Numbered from the stretch's first letter, positions 1-13,480 are shown. The stretch: 64,000 nucleotides of DNA from Perognathus longimembris pacificus (GCF_023159225.1 NC_063180.1:11937797-12001796), one strand, 5' to 3'. Numbers and translations are program-made. The notes: generated from the sequence alone by a model not told the origin.

Positions 1-475
1 TATTGTAAAAGTGAATTGGAGAGGGTTTACAGTTTCTCATGTAAGGCAGTGAGTACATTTCTTATCCAACTTGTTACCTCCTCCCTCATTTTTCCCCACG
101 TCTCCCTCCCCCTCTTCCTCTTCCCCCAACCCTCATGAGTTGTACAGTTGTTTACACCAAATGGTTTTGTCAGTATTGGTTTTGGAATGGTTTGTCTTTT
201 TATCCCTTCTCTCTCGATTTTGGTATTGTCTTTCTTTTCCCTGGTTCTAATACACACATATGCAGTATCCAGGGTACTAAGATCAGTACAGTGATAGCAG
301 GGGTAAAAACATGGGAAGGGAATATGAGAGGAAAAAAGGGGGAAAAAGGGTATTGTTTCACAAAGTATGTTGCAAATAATTACAACAATGATGCAATACT
401 TGTTTCCATAACATGGAGTTCATTTCAATTAGCATCATTTTATGTGTTCATAAGGACATAGCTATTGGGCTATTG
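1..475 (-). mobile_element. L1 3' end, antisense, cut by the window edge
   Basis: Read on the minus strand, this matches the end of the large L1 at 49666-56345. The stretch at about 410-460 is the reverse complement of the L1 sequence just after ORF2 (55890-55935), and 60-130 is the complement of its G-rich 3'UTR block. No open coding sequence remains, and short reading frames here are chance. The 3' terminus lies at or before position 1, so the tail and target-site duplication cannot be seen. The family match is seen directly; the subfamily is not determined. Confidence 0.75.
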
Positions 476-1720
476 TGATCTTTGTTGATGCCTCCATTTC
501 TTGGCAAACCGGGGTTTCCTTGCCAACAACCATCTATTTTCAGCTTCTTTCCTTTCAGCAACACATCTTTGTGACAATCCTGCAATTCTTGAAACCAATC
601 CTGCAATTAGTTTTCAGTTACTCTCAGTTACCTTTCATCTTTTTTCTCATCATTGTTGACACTATCAAATTTGTCAGTCAACAGCTGTTCTTTGCATTTC
701 CTCCCTAGAGCAGCCTCTAGACTGCTTCCTCCCCGAGGTGGTGGTCCACTAATTAAGTCAGTTTTCCCAGCAGTTCACTAGGTCAAGAGACCTTAGAACA
801 TGCCCCTTTTCAAAGGATTGTTCATGCTGTTGGTATCTAGAGCTAGAAAGTCTATTTTGTTTTTAATATTTTCTGCCTCTTCCTTTTATAGATCTTAACC
901 ATATCTTTTTTTTCACATTTCTTATTTCTCAGACTCACCTATAAGAAACCACAGGCCAGTAACCACAGGCATCCATTTAGGAGCACCTTCCCAAGTCCTC
1001 GTTTATGAATTATATAGGCCTGTCAGTGTCTTCTCATTCTTTCTACACTCTATGATACCTATAAATCATGACTGTATTGAACTTAGGACTGATCTTTGTT
1101 TAGTTTTTCTCATACTTCCTTAATTTCTAAAATACGAATTCATGTATTTATTGAATTCTATAGTTTTAACTTCTCCTTAAATTTTCCAGAATGGTAAAGT
1201 TGAATGAATGAATGAAGCCTTTGGATCAGAAAAAAACACATTTGACCACTGACCTTCAATTTCTTATGTATGAAGAGAAAGCATCTACTGCATGAATCAT
1301 GTGATAATTGTTATATTGTAAATGTATATCACAATTCCTAACACATTGTCACCTTCCAACAAGCCACACCCTTCTTTCTTCTCTGTAATTAGCCTCAAAC
1401 ATCTGGACACATTTATTAGTTTGCTATATGTTTATTCCTTTCTCTAAAAGCTAACACTGTAGTTCTAATTCAGTGTGTGTCAGCAGAAGTAGACAGATAG
1501 AATAGGAGTGTACATATCTTCTCTTTAATATCATTTTTCTAAACTTTTCATTTCTCATAGAAATAGTTGAGTTGTTTGTGAGAGGATATTTCTTTTGGAA
1601 ATATGAAATAATTCTTTTCTATATTTTATTTTATGATAAGAAAGTGATATGTCGGCTTTGGGAAAGTGTGTAGTGACATAGTGATTAGTCGTTCATGAAT
1701 ATTTTTGATAATTTCTTTCT
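476..1720. other. Unassigned intergenic sequence
   Basis: No gene or confidently recognised repeat. 480-840 directly continues the antisense L1 and may be an older insertion, but I could not place it. A short GAAT-type run sits near 1201-1216. The rest is AT-rich with frequent stops in all frames. Confidence 0.5.
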
Positions 1721-1724
1721 TTCT

Positions 1725-1961
1725 TTTCTTTATTCTTTTTTGCTTACCCTGGAGCTTAAACTCAGAACCTGGACACCGCCCTGAGCTCACAGCTAGAGCT
1801 TTACCACTAGAGCCACAGTATCACTTCTGTTTTCTAACTGAGTAGTTCAGTGGAGAAAACAGTTTTACAGATATTTTGCCTGTGCTGCCTTTGAAATATC
1901 ATCTTTAGATCTCGTTCTGAGTAGCTAGGAAGAGCATAGCATGAGCCACTAGTGACCGACT
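1725..1961 (-). mobile_element. B1-like/ID-like composite SINE, old
   Basis: On the minus strand, a diverged 7SL/B1-like head (ending at about 1961, with the complement of 'GAGTAGCTAGG' near 1918-1928) is followed by an ID-like tRNA-derived tail (about 1735-1835). A T-rich stretch at 1715-1740 is its A-rich tail. It is much more diverged than the dimeric ID copies elsewhere, so it is probably an older insertion. Confidence 0.6.
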
Positions 1962-1964
1962 ATT

Positions 1965-3160
1965 TTGGGGAATTTTTATAACATATCACTTGTTTTCAAA
2001 TCACAGGCCATGGTCTTGATGTGGGCAGAACATGGCCTGGATTGATGACAAAAGTGAACAAGAGGAGAAGTCAAACTTCCACCATCCTTTAGACTCTTCT
2101 TGGCTGTGTCATCCTCTTTGGCAGACAAAGAAATTTGTCCTATCGGTCCATTTTAATCAACTATTCCATTCTCTTTCTTACCTTCTACATGATAAATGAG
2201 AGATTTTTTGGTTGATTGATTAATTGATAGATGATATATAGATAGTAATTAGGAGAGAGCTAGATAAATAGCCAATAATTAATTGAAAAACATAAATGAC
2301 AGCAAACTGATAGACAGATGTATATAAATGTGTATGTGATTTCTCATTGTACTTCTGGTGTTTTGTTTTTTCATTTCATTTTTCAGGTTTGTTTTTAGCT
2401 CTTTCTTTCTCTCTCATGCAGAGCCTTTGCAATTTTCCCATTTCTTTAGCCTGCCTCTCACTTTCTTTTCCCTATTACATAGCTTAAAAATGACCAACAT
2501 CTTCAAGGGGAGCAGTAATGCACAATACAATGCAAAAATAAGTTTTCCTGAGAGACAATAATAACTTGATGGGGCCTCATTGGAGGGAGAGGTTAGAAAA
2601 GATGTGAGGCAATTTGGGTTCCAGCAAATATCAGTCTGTCAGGTCCTGGCTGTTGTCTTAAAAATAGCTTCCACATATCAGGACATATTTTAGAGCTCAG
2701 TTAAAAGCACATTTGCTTGTTCAGAGTATCCCTTATAGGGCTAAAAATGCTGAGGCTGTAGAAAGCAAAGTTGGGAATGTTTATTTGTAACTTACACTTA
2801 CTCCAGATTTCTCTTGGGGAATGACTTAGCAGCCATGTAGGCCCAAATGTAGAGCAAGTAGAATAATGGAGGCTTTTTCCCACTCTTGTAAGATTTGTCT
2901 CTTTCTACCTCTTCATGTGGGTAACAAGTGAACAACAAGCTGGATTAGTAGCCAGAATCTGCACTTTCTCCATAGCTAACTCTAAAACACTTTCCTGTTG
3001 GTGAAAAATGTTAGCAAATGTAAACCAGAATTCTGTCTCCAAATTCAAGTACTTTTCATTTCCAGGACTATTAAAATATATTATGATCCAAAGAAGTTGA
3101 GTAACAAACCTTTTTAATAAAGCAACTCTGCTATGACTGAGGGTTGGTTTGGGTTTTGGG
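1965..3160. other. Unassigned intergenic sequence
   Basis: AT-rich sequence without a recognised gene. GATT/GATA-type short repeats occur at about 2208-2260. Small reading frames here show no domain, signal or codon pattern to support them. Confidence 0.5.
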
Positions 3161-3164
3161 GGGT

Positions 3165-3369
3165 TTGTTTTGTTTTGTTGCCAGTCCTGGGGCCTGAACT
3201 CAGTGCCTGAGCACTATCCCTGGCTTCTTTTTGCCCAAGGCTAGCATTCTACCACTTGAGCCACAGCAACATTTCTAGCTTTTTCTATATGTGTGGTGCT
3301 GAGGAATTGAATCCAGGGCTTCATGTATGTAAGGCAAGCACTCTACCACTAAGCCATATTCCCAGCTAC
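3165..3369 (-). mobile_element. Dimeric ID-like SINE
   Basis: Minus-strand copy of the two-unit ID-like SINE seen repeatedly in the window. The characteristic 'CCAGTCCTGGGG' start of the complement is at 3181, the junction between units is near 3270-3285, and the end 'CATATTCCCAGC' is near 3365. An imperfect flanking repeat of the form GTTTGGG(G)TTTT lies on both sides (about 3147-3160 and 3370-3383), consistent with a target-site duplication. Confidence 0.85.
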
Positions 3370-4806
3370 AGTTTGGGGTTTTAAGGAGCATGTAAAACCT
3401 ATTATATATTCTCTATACTAAGGACATATAAAATCTACTCATAGGTCAAGTAATAAATACTATAATCTTGTTCTGGCCTACTACAAAAGCAAGAAATGGG
3501 CTGGGATAAAGGAACAGATATAAATATAATGGTTGAGACAAATACCGAAGCATACCAAATTGCATAAGGTGAATGAAAGAAAAATAATATAGATAGAAAC
3601 AGGCAGAAGACCCACAGAGCAGAGTTCAGTACTTAATTTTTATCACTCTCCCAAAGATGTTAGCCTTAAAAGTAAATAAGATGATAAATGTCTATGCAAT
3701 TAGAATTTTCTAAATTGCTACAATATTGCATAGAGCATTTTTTCTCATTGTGAATTTATTGTACATATTAAGGTATCTAGTAATCAGATCTGAGAACAGA
3801 AGTTGGGCTCAGGTATTAGCCAGTGCTGAGACAGATTGATGAGTGTGACCAGTTAGGGAAGTAGTAGGTTGGCTATTACCATACCCCTGTGTCAGTTATA
3901 ACAATACTGGATGATAGTTGTGTGTTCTAAACATCAGAATCACTATGGGAAAGGCCTGTCAGTCCTTTCATAAAGCAATTTGGCTGAGTGTCTATAAGTT
4001 CTGTATTTCATTGGCCTGGGCTTAAATTTACAATGTGCCATTTACCATTTATGTATTTATGGATATTTTTGTAATTCTCATAGAGGTAGTAGGTTATTGA
4101 TGCACTTATAGAACATTATCATAAGCATAGTGGATTAAAAAGAAACAAATACATTATTTATGTATGGCAGCTTGAGGAGACAATCTGCTTCTTTTCCATC
4201 TTTTAGGTGTTTCCTATGTTCTTTGACACACTATCTCTTGCTACATTTTCAAATTTAATATTCTGACATTTTCTCTCCCTTCAAACCTATTGCCTTCCTG
4301 CTAAACTACTCTATGGTTGTAATAGGTCCATATTGAAAATCTAAAATAACTTCCCCCATTAGTTCCTTATGTTGCTCTCTGGAGGAACTATGAAATATAT
4401 ATAAAAACAGACACAATTTCATAGACTTAGAACAAGGATTACTGTAGGAAACTACTACAATGGTCAACTTGGAACCTATTCGTGAAGGTAATTATGACAA
4501 GACAATTAAAATACAAAATCATAGCTTCTTTTGTATGCATGGTCTCCTCCATGAATAGCCAGGGACTAGAGAAGGCTGTGCTTGGTGGGCAATGGTAGGG
4601 GAAAAAAGTATAGTGCAGAGATGGGGTTGCTATGGGAAAGAAAAAGAGAATCTCCAAGTCTTCCTAGATTCATCCTAAATTTGCAATGACTCCATGCTTG
4701 GCACTTGGTGGGTGGGGAAGGGATCAGTGATAGGATATTTTGTGTTTCTTAGTAAGAAGACAAAGATATCATGATAACAAAAGAGAAGAATCTAAGAGTT
4801 TGGAGC
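3370..4806. other. Unassigned intergenic sequence
   Basis: No gene or recognisable repeat family seen. The sequence is AT-rich with dense stops in all frames. Confidence 0.5.
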
Positions 4807-4984
4807 ATCTTTCAAGTACCAAGGAGAAATGTGTGCTGTTGATTCTCACTGGGCTTTGGTGCTAAGCTCAACAGAACTCCATCTCATTCAAAGAATGGCT
4901 TGTTACCATAACTTGGTAACACCTAAAGTTTTGATTTCATACTCTGCACTATGCTAGGTATTTGGTGATAAGCAAAAGAATCCA
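4807..4984 (+). repeat. 178-bp direct duplicate, copy A
   Basis: This block aligns without gaps to 6550-6727, with roughly 14 to 16 differences by eye (about 92% identity). Both copies carry the same landmarks in order: ACCAAGGAGAAATGTG, GGGCTTTGGTGCTAAGCTCA, CATTCAAAGAATGGCTTGT and ATGCTAGGTATTTGGTG. Similarity stops abruptly at both edges. I do not recognise the family. It may be a local duplication or two insertions of an uncharacterised repeat. Confidence 0.85.
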
Positions 4985-5679
4985 AACACACATCTTAAAA
5001 ATATAGTCTAAATTTATAAACACAGCAGACATAGAAAATATGTCTCATCCAGAAAGGGAGAGGCTGGAGGGTAGGGGAGACCTGGGGACCCCAGGTTCCA
5101 GCTCACCTTCCTACTGTTCTTTAATTTTTACCATGTTTCCCTGACTTCAAAAAGACTCAGTGACCTATCTGCCTTCAGATGCTACATGATTCAAGAAAAT
5201 ATAGTCTAACACTTGAGTTACAAAATCATTGTCTTTGCAATTTATAATGTCACACTCTGGACTGATTTCTGGAACAGAAACAGAACATTAGTGGTACCAG
5301 AATAAAGTCGATGTCTTAGTTTTGACAAATGTTCAATGGTAATACTAGATGTTAACAATGAAAGAAATGTGGGGGGCTTGTAGGATTTTTTTATACTTTC
5401 TCAGCATCATTCTCCTATATCTAAAATTATTCCTACATAAAAGCTTTGTTCCAACTGTGGAATTCCCTTTTTCTGTAAAAATGGCACAGAAATTATTTTA
5501 TCAATTAAAATATTTTAAATAATGTTTGTACTCTGCAGTGTAATATGCTAACATCATCATCATCATCATGGCTCAGCACAGGTCTTTCAGCCCAAATGAC
5601 ATTTCTGGCAACCAAAGTGACTTATTCCATGAATTGTTCTCCAAATATGATATAGTTTTTTTTTTAAATAGAAAAGTAA
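4985..5679. other. Unassigned intergenic sequence
   Basis: No gene recognised. It contains a short ATC trinucleotide run (about 5553-5570) and an oligo(T) run near 5657. This segment plus the following SINE and microsatellite separates the two copies of the 178-bp duplicate. Confidence 0.5.
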
Positions 5680-6090
<411 letters not shown>

Positions 6091-6549
6091 ACTTCTGAAT
6101 ATTCACATTCCCCAATTTTTGTCTCTATTCCCTTGTTTTGCCTCTCTTCTTAGCATTAATTACTGTGAAAGACACTGCTCACTAGTCTCATTTGCCTTAC
6201 TTGACCATCAGAGACAAGAGTTTTCATTTGTCTCCTCATTTACTACCCTGTATTCTCAATTACCCTAATAGTTCCTAGCACCCAGAGGTCTTCAAAAAAT
6301 ATACACTAAATGGAACAAATGGATAAATGTATTATGACTTCTTAAAGTGTGAACTGGGACATGTATACTTAGAAAAACTCATAGTAGACACTTAACAATC
6401 ATCTATTTAAATAAAGTAATCAAAGGCACAGGAGAATAATATTATAATACCAAGAAGTTATCATGTATGAGATAGAAAGCAAGCTTTGTGGATCAAAGGC
6501 AGACAGGTGCTGTGCTTACACTCTGAATTCTATGCCTGCTCACTCAATA
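6091..6549. other. Intergenic sequence with a possible L2 tail
   Basis: The stretch about 6235-6330 has the typical order of a LINE-2 3' end ('CCTAATAGTTCCTAGCACCC', then a short A-rich end), but the match is by memory of the family and weak. Nothing else is recognised. Confidence 0.35.
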
Positions 6550-6727
6550 ATCTTTCAAATACCAAGGAGAAATGTGCTCGGTTGATTCTCAATGGGCTTT
6601 GGTGCTAAGCTCAACAAAACTCTATCTCATTCAAAGAATGGCTTGTCACCATAACTCGGTAACACCTAAAATTTTTATTTCATACTCTGCATTATGCTAG
6701 GTATTTGGTGGTAAGCAAGAGAATCCC
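6550..6727 (+). repeat. 178-bp direct duplicate, copy B
   Basis: Partner of 4807-4984 in the same orientation, 1743 bp downstream and identical in length. Flanks do not align: upstream CCTGCTCACTCAATA versus TAAGAGTTTGGAGC, and downstream similarity fades within a few bases. No coding frame is preserved between copies. Confidence 0.85.
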
Positions 6728-7164
6728 AATAACTGCATCATGAAAGAAAACACAGGAACAACCTACTATGAGTAAGAAGCAGTGGCAGAAGCCCTCTCTT
6801 GCAAGAGGATCCTGAACTAGAAGTTCACCTGTACTCGACATAAATTCAAAGATAATACACTACTCATTTCTGTACTCCGAGGAAGCCTGTACTTGAGATA
6901 TACTTGACTACATGGCTCATTTCAGACCTTGGTAATGTCTCTTGAAGACAAAAAGAACTTATTCCACAACACTATAAGAACTTAAAAGTAATTAAGACTA
7001 CTAAGGAATAAAAGGCAAGAAAGATGAATGTATAACACTCGCTCTCTTTCATATTTAAGTACGATATGAGAAAAAAATGGGCTAACTGCATCAAAAAGTG
7101 AAAGCAGTGGAATGCTTTTCAAGTTTAACAAATTTAAAATAAAAATCTAAAATCAAATTAAAAA
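6728..7164. other. Unassigned intergenic sequence
   Basis: No gene or repeat recognised. AT-rich, with oligo(A) runs near 7072. Confidence 0.5.
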
Positions 7165-7388
7165 CATTGTAACCCTAGCTACTCAAGAGTCTGAGATCTG
7201 AGGATCAAGATTCAAAGCCAGCCCATGCAAGAAACTTCATGAGACTATTTCTTCCAATTAACCACCAAAAATTCAGTTATGGAGCTTTGGCTCAAGTAGT
7301 ACAGTGCTAGTCTTAAGAAGAAAAAAAAACACATCTCAGAGAAAACACCCAGGCCCTGAGTTCAAGCCCCAAGTCTGGCCCAAAAACA
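7165..7388 (+). mobile_element. B1-like/ID-like composite SINE, 5'-truncated
   Basis: It begins inside the B1-like head ('GTAACCCTAGCTACTCAAGA'), has the 'TTCAAAGCCAGCCC' block near 7211, and continues into the ID-like tail with 'GGCTCAAGTAGTACAGTGCT' near 7288 and 'CCTGAGTTCAAGCCCC' near 7355. An A-run inside the ID part (7321-7329) is a local change. A small reading frame starting here is a by-product of the repeat. Confidence 0.7.
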
Positions 7389-7484
7389 TTTTAAATGTAA
7401 ACAGAAATTATCCTGATGAATTCTTTCTCTTTTCATTGCCTACCTTTTCTCTACTCTTATTTTCCTTATCCACCTTATGTCTCC

Positions 7485-7572
7485 CATATATGTGTGTGTA
7501 TACATACATAGATATAGCCATATATATGTATACATACATATATACATACACACACACACACTATATATATGG
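7485..7572. repeat. TA/CA/TG-rich simple repeat
   Basis: Interleaved TATG, TACA, TA and CA repeats form an imperfect alternating purine/pyrimidine tract. Overlapping reading frames rich in Tyr, Ile and Thr are translations of this repeat and are not genes. Confidence 0.85.
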
Positions 7573-8241
7573 GAGACTATGTACATATCATTTTGCTTCC
7601 TCACCCTTGGGTACAAATTAGTTTATCAAGGAAGAACCCGGAACACTGGAACTTACTGTCTTAGTTTTGAAGCAATTATAGAAAGCAAGGTGTGCAAGTG
7701 GCATTTTACTCTATCAAAAGGGCAAAATTATAGTGTTTGTTAATGAAATTCAAATAAGATATTTTATGCTTTTAATTAAGGAAATTATATATAAAATAAT
7801 AACTCCCACTCAAGTATCACTTCAAACCTGGGCCATAAATCTCACATATATTACCTCATTTAATCCTTACAGTACAACTTCAAGTCCATTTTGTATATCT
7901 TTAAAATGCTGCAACATAAAGATATCCATTGCTAATACGAGGATATTAAGGTGAACCTCAGTTCTTGAGCCAGCAACCTCACTTCTCTGTCCATTCTGTT
8001 GATCATCTGATGGCTCTGCCCAATAAATTAGCAAATTTCCAGAGCAGAGGTTCAAGGTAATAGCAAAAGCAAAAGTAATCAAATGGAGTTTGAAGAGATG
8101 GTGTTATGTTAGGTGGGTAACAAGAGGTTGATGGCTAAATAAATTATTTTTTCACACTGCTCCTCTGGCCTTCATGCTGACCAATGTATACCTTACTTGT
8201 TGGGATTCTGCTTCTTGGAAGTGTACCACAAACTAATGTTT
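7573..8241. other. Unassigned intergenic sequence
   Basis: No gene recognised. Part of it (about 7850-7990) has the feel of an ancient MIR-type relic, but too diverged to call. Confidence 0.4.
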
Positions 8242-8603
8242 TTATTCTGGGTGTAGTGCTGAAGCCTGTAATTGTAACTACTTGAGAGACAGATACATGA
8301 GGTCACAGTTCAAGGCCAAACCTGCCCCCCCAAAAAAAGAAGTTGGAGATTTCATTTTAGCCAGTATGGTATGCATTTGTTATCCCAGCTATGGAGTAAC
8401 ACGATGGCTGAATGTTGTAGTGTACAGCTGTCTTCCCAGTGCCACAGAGAAGCACAACTCAGAGCATTCCAACCTGAGCAGCCAAGGCATAAAGTCCATG
8501 ACAAAATAACCAACACAAAAAACAGATGACAATATCGCTCAAGTGGTAAAGCAGTACAAACAAAGCAAAGGCCCTGAGTTCAATTTCCAATACCACCAAA
8601 ATA
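8242..8603 (+). mobile_element. Diverged B1-like and ID-like SINE pieces
   Basis: 8242-8338 resembles a B1-like head ending in a C/A-rich tract. A second head-like block starts near 8362 ('TTATCCCAGCTATGGAGTAA' near 8378), and an ID-like tail ends near 8600 ('CTCAAGTGGTAAAGCAGTAC' at about 8538, 'CCCTGAGTTCAA' at about 8571). This is either one disrupted element or two adjacent old ones. Confidence 0.5.
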
Positions 8604-10437
8604 CATATGCACATAAAATATGGCTTGCACTATATATCCTTGATAACCAAATAATATCAGGAGGCATGGAAGTAAAACTTGGTATTGTTCATCCTCTTCA
8701 TCATTTTTCAGTCCTACATCTAAGCAGAGTGCTAAACAGAGGGGATCATGTACTACCCTCTCCAGTTCCTTATTTTTCTATTATTTGCCAATGACAAACA
8801 GACTAACACAGCTTTAAATTCAAGGGATGCTCACTCACTCCTTGACCTACCACACTGGACATCTAAACTGACTCTTCCAAGTAGCTGTCTTGTTAATTTA
8901 CACTTAATGCTTGAAGCTTTCACATTTTCTTAATAAGGAAACATCAAAATTTGAATGGTAACCAGTGATATAGCATATGCATTCTCATTAAACCCTATAA
9001 ATGTTATTGCATATTTCTAGTAGTTCAGCTAAAATGATAATGATTAAGTATCTGCAAAGCATTTTAAAACCTTATAAAAATACAGCGGGGAAATAAAATA
9101 CGAATTCCAAAATACCACATTTTCTTTTTTAACATTTTTTCCTTGATATTAAATAAACCCAATATGGAAAGGTTCCATATGATTAAGCACATGATGTTAT
9201 AATGATAAATCAAGATAAATGGAAAATGTATCATTCCTTCTTACAGAGTATGGTTTTGATAACTTCATCTTCTACACCTCTGATAGGGAGTTCCAATAAG
9301 AATCTAAGCTCCAATTCACAATGCACAAACTACAGCTATTTATTACAATGTTGTATCATTTGTCACTTTTATGGAATACAGTGTATTTTGTAGGCTGTAA
9401 AATGGGCTAGAGTGATTCAGAAATGATCTATGCCAAAATCATTTTTCATTTGTAGTGTTTGAATTGCATCTACTCTCCTTAACATACTTGATTTATTAGG
9501 TGAATAAATAACAATATGCTTCAATTATGTATATCTCTTGAAACTTCATTAGCTGCCCAGGAGATGTTATCCTGATTTTAAATAATTGAAACACACAAGT
9601 CCAATGGACTTGAGATGATTGGGATATAAATATTTACAAAATCAGAGCCATGGAAGGGAAATGCTTTTAGAGTATATTGGAAATGAAAGGATACATTGAA
9701 ATGACAGTCAATATTTTTTGTGAAAGCACAGAGACTTAGAGGTCTCTCCACTCACAATAGAAGACATTAGAGTGGAAGGTAGGTAGATTTGTCTAATTTC
9801 CTGGAATTTTAAACAGACCGTCTTCCAATTTTCAGATTACTAATTCTGAAAAATGATCTGTATTCCTGGTAGAATTCAACCAACCGGCAAATATGAGCTG
9901 AGTCCCATAGTCCCATAAGTTAAGGCCCAAGGAGTAATGTGTCACTTTCTTCAAGGACATTACATCTCCTCTAGCTAAGGCTTTTGAACTGCTAGGATAA
10001 ATGAATTGTAGTCCTTTAATTAAGCATTCTGTCTCTAAGGTACATGTTATGAAATAAGTTTAAATCTGTTGTCAAAAAGTCATGCTTCAGTTTTCTTCTA
10101 AAGTTTCCAGAGTGCTTTATGCCAGGGATCATTTATAACAAGTGCAGCTCAGAGAGTTTATAAAGATAAGCCTACTAACATTTCTAGCATCCCCTAGCTG
10201 ATGAATTTTGGCTGAAAAGGCATTTTGAGAAAGAGGATATTTATTTATTTTTCTTTCAAATAGACTTGGAAGTTCCTTTCTTCTAATTGGAAAAATGTCT
10301 CATGAGTGATTAATAGATGCTGAAGAAGTGCATGTATTTCTTTTTATAAGCAAGCTGAAATTCTCCTCCCTCTCATTAGGAAGTTAGGGTCCAAAAATGG
10401 GGAAAAAGCCAATGTAACAATTTATCTTCAGCAAAAA

Positions 10438-10438
<1 letters not shown>
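8604..10438. other. Unassigned intergenic sequence
   Basis: About 1.8 kb of AT-rich sequence without a recognisable gene or repeat. The small reading frames present lack any motif I can name. Confidence 0.5.

Positions 10439-10520
<82 letters not shown>
10439..10520 (+). repeat. (GT)n(GA)n compound microsatellite
   Basis: A pure GT array from about 10440 to 10480 is followed directly by a pure GA array to about 10520. Minus-strand reading frames that translate as Ser-Leu and Thr-His repeats here are artefacts of the array. Unlike the array at 5900, no SINE directly abuts it. Confidence 0.95.
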
Positions 10521-10522
<2 letters not shown>

Positions 10523-13214
10523 TTTGGAGAAAGAAATACCATGAATGATGTGGAAAAGGACTGAGGGCACATAACCTATCTTGTCATTAAAAACAAACAC
10601 AAACTCTTGCTCATCAATGTTCTAATGTCATACAGAGAAGAGTGCTTTATTAGATGTCCTGTAGCCACTTAAGACAATGATCTAATTAGAGATATCTGAA
10701 TGTAATTGGGGATTTTTCTGGGGGGTGGAGGGAATGTAAGGAGAAAAATCCTGTAGCTTTTTTCATGAAAGAAGATCGGGCTACACATTTAGAAGACACT
10801 GAGGAAATTCTGAATGTCTAAAGTCCAAAGTACCTGTCACTGAGCTAAAATAAGTTTGGATACAATTGGAGTCCACATGGGATGTCTGAAAAACACCATA
10901 CTGCTTTGTCTTTCCCATCTCTCAGTGGATGCCAAAATCCCTTAACCTCATCCTAAGGAACTGTATCACTCTGGCCTCTGCTTCTAGAGTGGCATCATAT
11001 CGTTAAGTCCCAACCCTTCTTCCTCCTTCATATGAAGACGTGACAGTACAATGAGGCTTACATCTTCATCTCCAAATGTGAACCATTCTCACATCTGCAA
11101 GGTACTTTCTTCCATAAGAGGTAACCCACATACACCCCTAAAATAGGGCATGAGCATTTGCAGAGAAGGATCACTGTTCTGCTCACCACAGTAAGGTTCT
11201 TTGTCTACTGGAGAATGTTTGATTTGGGACATAAGGATGTACTGCTGAGCTTAGTTTAAACATCAAATAAACTACAGATGCTTGCAGTATGGAAGGAGAG
11301 GCACAGGTGTCTCTATACCTACAGTATATTCTACAGACCTCCATTTGTCACTTCCTTTAATTAACACTTATTGAATATCAGCTATGTGATTATCACTGTG
11401 CTGGCATTCTGCATATAGGATGAAATGCATACATTGATAAAGCATACTGTCCCAATAGAAGAGATATAAAATGAACAAAGATGTGAACAAACTGAAGTGC
11501 ATGTTAGAAGGAAAATAAAAAGTGGTATGGATGGGATTTCCTTAAAGTTCACAGTCATTCTGTGTGGAAGGAAACAAAATTTAAATGGATTTCTGCAAAG
11601 GTAAGAATACGATTCTGTATAGGGCTGGAGCAGTGGCAGTAAGAAGTATAAGGGATATGAGACAAAATAAAATGATGCATTTGCAACCTGAAAGATAATT
11701 CATTTAGTTGGAAAAACAAAATAGAGTTGCAGAGAGTATGAGTGTTTAAATACAATTTGTGATTGATTTAAAGTTTACCCATTGCTAAATCCAGGGAGTT
11801 CCACAAAGCTCTTTGCTAATCACAAGAAGGAGAACAGCCGTGGGCTCCACATGCCCCCTTTCTCCACCGTCACATTGATTGCTACCACTGGAGGCCAACA
11901 AGCACTGCAGAAAGGTGTCCTGGGTTCTTTGAGATTCTCCTGAATGCCAAGTAGTGCCATTTGTTTCACTTTCATCCTGCTCATGATTCTTTTTTCACTA
12001 ACCACTTGGAATATGGGAGACATTGTTAAGAAAGAAATGTCATGCCTGGTACTGAAATATGCAGAGGGAGAAGAGTGGACATTTCAAAAATGAATTGAAA
12101 TTTCTGTCATCCAGATAAAAAAATACATCCAACATGACCAGTTGTGAAAGATTTGGCTCTGGGATCAGTATGACATGAGGAGACTATCATGATTGTGGTT
12201 TGCAAGAGCCCAAATATATCAACTCCATGGAAAGCTTTCCTTTTATTGTTTCTGATATTCTAAATCTTATCCTCCAGGAACAGCTATGTATCCTTCATCC
12301 TCCAGCTTATCTAGTCTATCTTTCACAGAATCTATTTAACTTCAGCCCAGAGAACAGATCTGAGTTTTCTACTTCTCCCAAAAATTATTTTTAAAGAACA
12401 GCATTTATACTATCAGTTGACATTTATTTCCTCTGAACCCACTGCAGTTGTATTTTGTCATCACCCTTTCCAAATGACACCTAAAACCAGATCCCACTTC
12501 AAAAAGTATATTGAATTCTCTCTCACTTTATTTCTGCAACATTAAACAGTAATCTGCGAATTTGCTTTGCCCCATTCCCTCAGCTTTCTTCTGCCCTCAG
12601 AGGACACACCTCCATCCACTCCTTTCTGACATTGCATTCTCTTTTAGGCCTCTGAGTCTTTAAAGCTTCCAGGGATCCATCTTCAGTTCTCCACCCCATC
12701 CCCCGCTTCTACTTACACATATCCTTTAGTTAGCTTCCCCCTCCTGTGAGCTTGATACCATTTCATCATTGGCATTTCCTGCATTCCAGCTTCTCCCAGA
12801 AATCCATTGTCCTGTCTCTGTAGCCTCACTTTCATTACCACATTGCAACAAGTCAAATTTTAAAAAGCAAATACTGACATACTTTCTTGTCCTGAGTTAC
12901 TTTCTTACTATCTCACAGCCTCCTCCATCTCAAAATATAGCACCAATATTCATCTATCTCTTCAGTTGAAACCTACCTTCCCTCATTTCCTTTCCATCCT
13001 CACATTATCAACCAATCCAATAGCGACAAACTAGTGTTCAGTGCTCAGTTCTTATCTGTCTGTCTGTATGTATATCCATCTATCTATCCAAATCTGTACT
13101 ACCTATGCTATGGATCTGATATCAGATACATATCATAATATATCAGATACATGCACAGATATATACCTAACATATCACATACATAGATATGTCAGATACA
13201 TATAATCATTTCTT
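10521..13214. other. Intergenic sequence, mostly unassigned
   Basis: No gene recognised. 11345-11420 ('ACACTTATTGAATATCAGC...') resembles an ancient interspersed repeat also suggested at 31475-31560. 13040-13095 holds TCTG/TATC short tandem repeats and 13110-13205 is rich in ATACAT/ATATCA units. 12600-13050 is pyrimidine-rich and may be an upstream part of the L2 relic that follows. Confidence 0.45.
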
Positions 13215-13480
13215 CCACTATAACCCCAATCCAAGCCTTTACTATGCTCACCTGGACTTCCACAACAGTCCCCTACCTAGTCTCTCTGGCTCTCTTCTTA
13301 TTCCTATTTCTATGCTCCACAACTTAGATCAAGTCTTATCATACTTCTCCTGCTAAAACATCCTGGTGTTTTTCTCCTGGAACAAGACTAAAATCTAGAT
13401 ATGAGGAGCTAGCCCTTGTCACACTCCAATCTGACTTCACGTCCAGACTCATCTCACTGAAATGCTCCAGGGACATAGGA
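13215..13480 (+). mobile_element. LINE-2 (L2) 3' relic
   Basis: The order of blocks fits an L2 3' region: 'CACCTGGACTTCCACAACAG' at about 13249, then 'CCTAGTCTCTCTGG', then a segment near 13370-13430 corresponding to the 'tggaa..aagactaaaatc' portion, then 'CACACTCCAATCTGACTTC' near 13419. It is highly diverged with no open frame. The assignment rests on remembered family features. Confidence 0.55.

Noticed and set aside
7304..7743. Overlapping 105- and 88-codon plus-strand frames
   Set aside because: They consist of SINE tail plus the TA/CA simple repeat.
10376..10600. Thr-His and Ser-Leu repeat proteins on the minus strand
   Set aside because: Translation of the (GT)n(GA)n microsatellite; both overlapping frames are equally open because the array has no stops.
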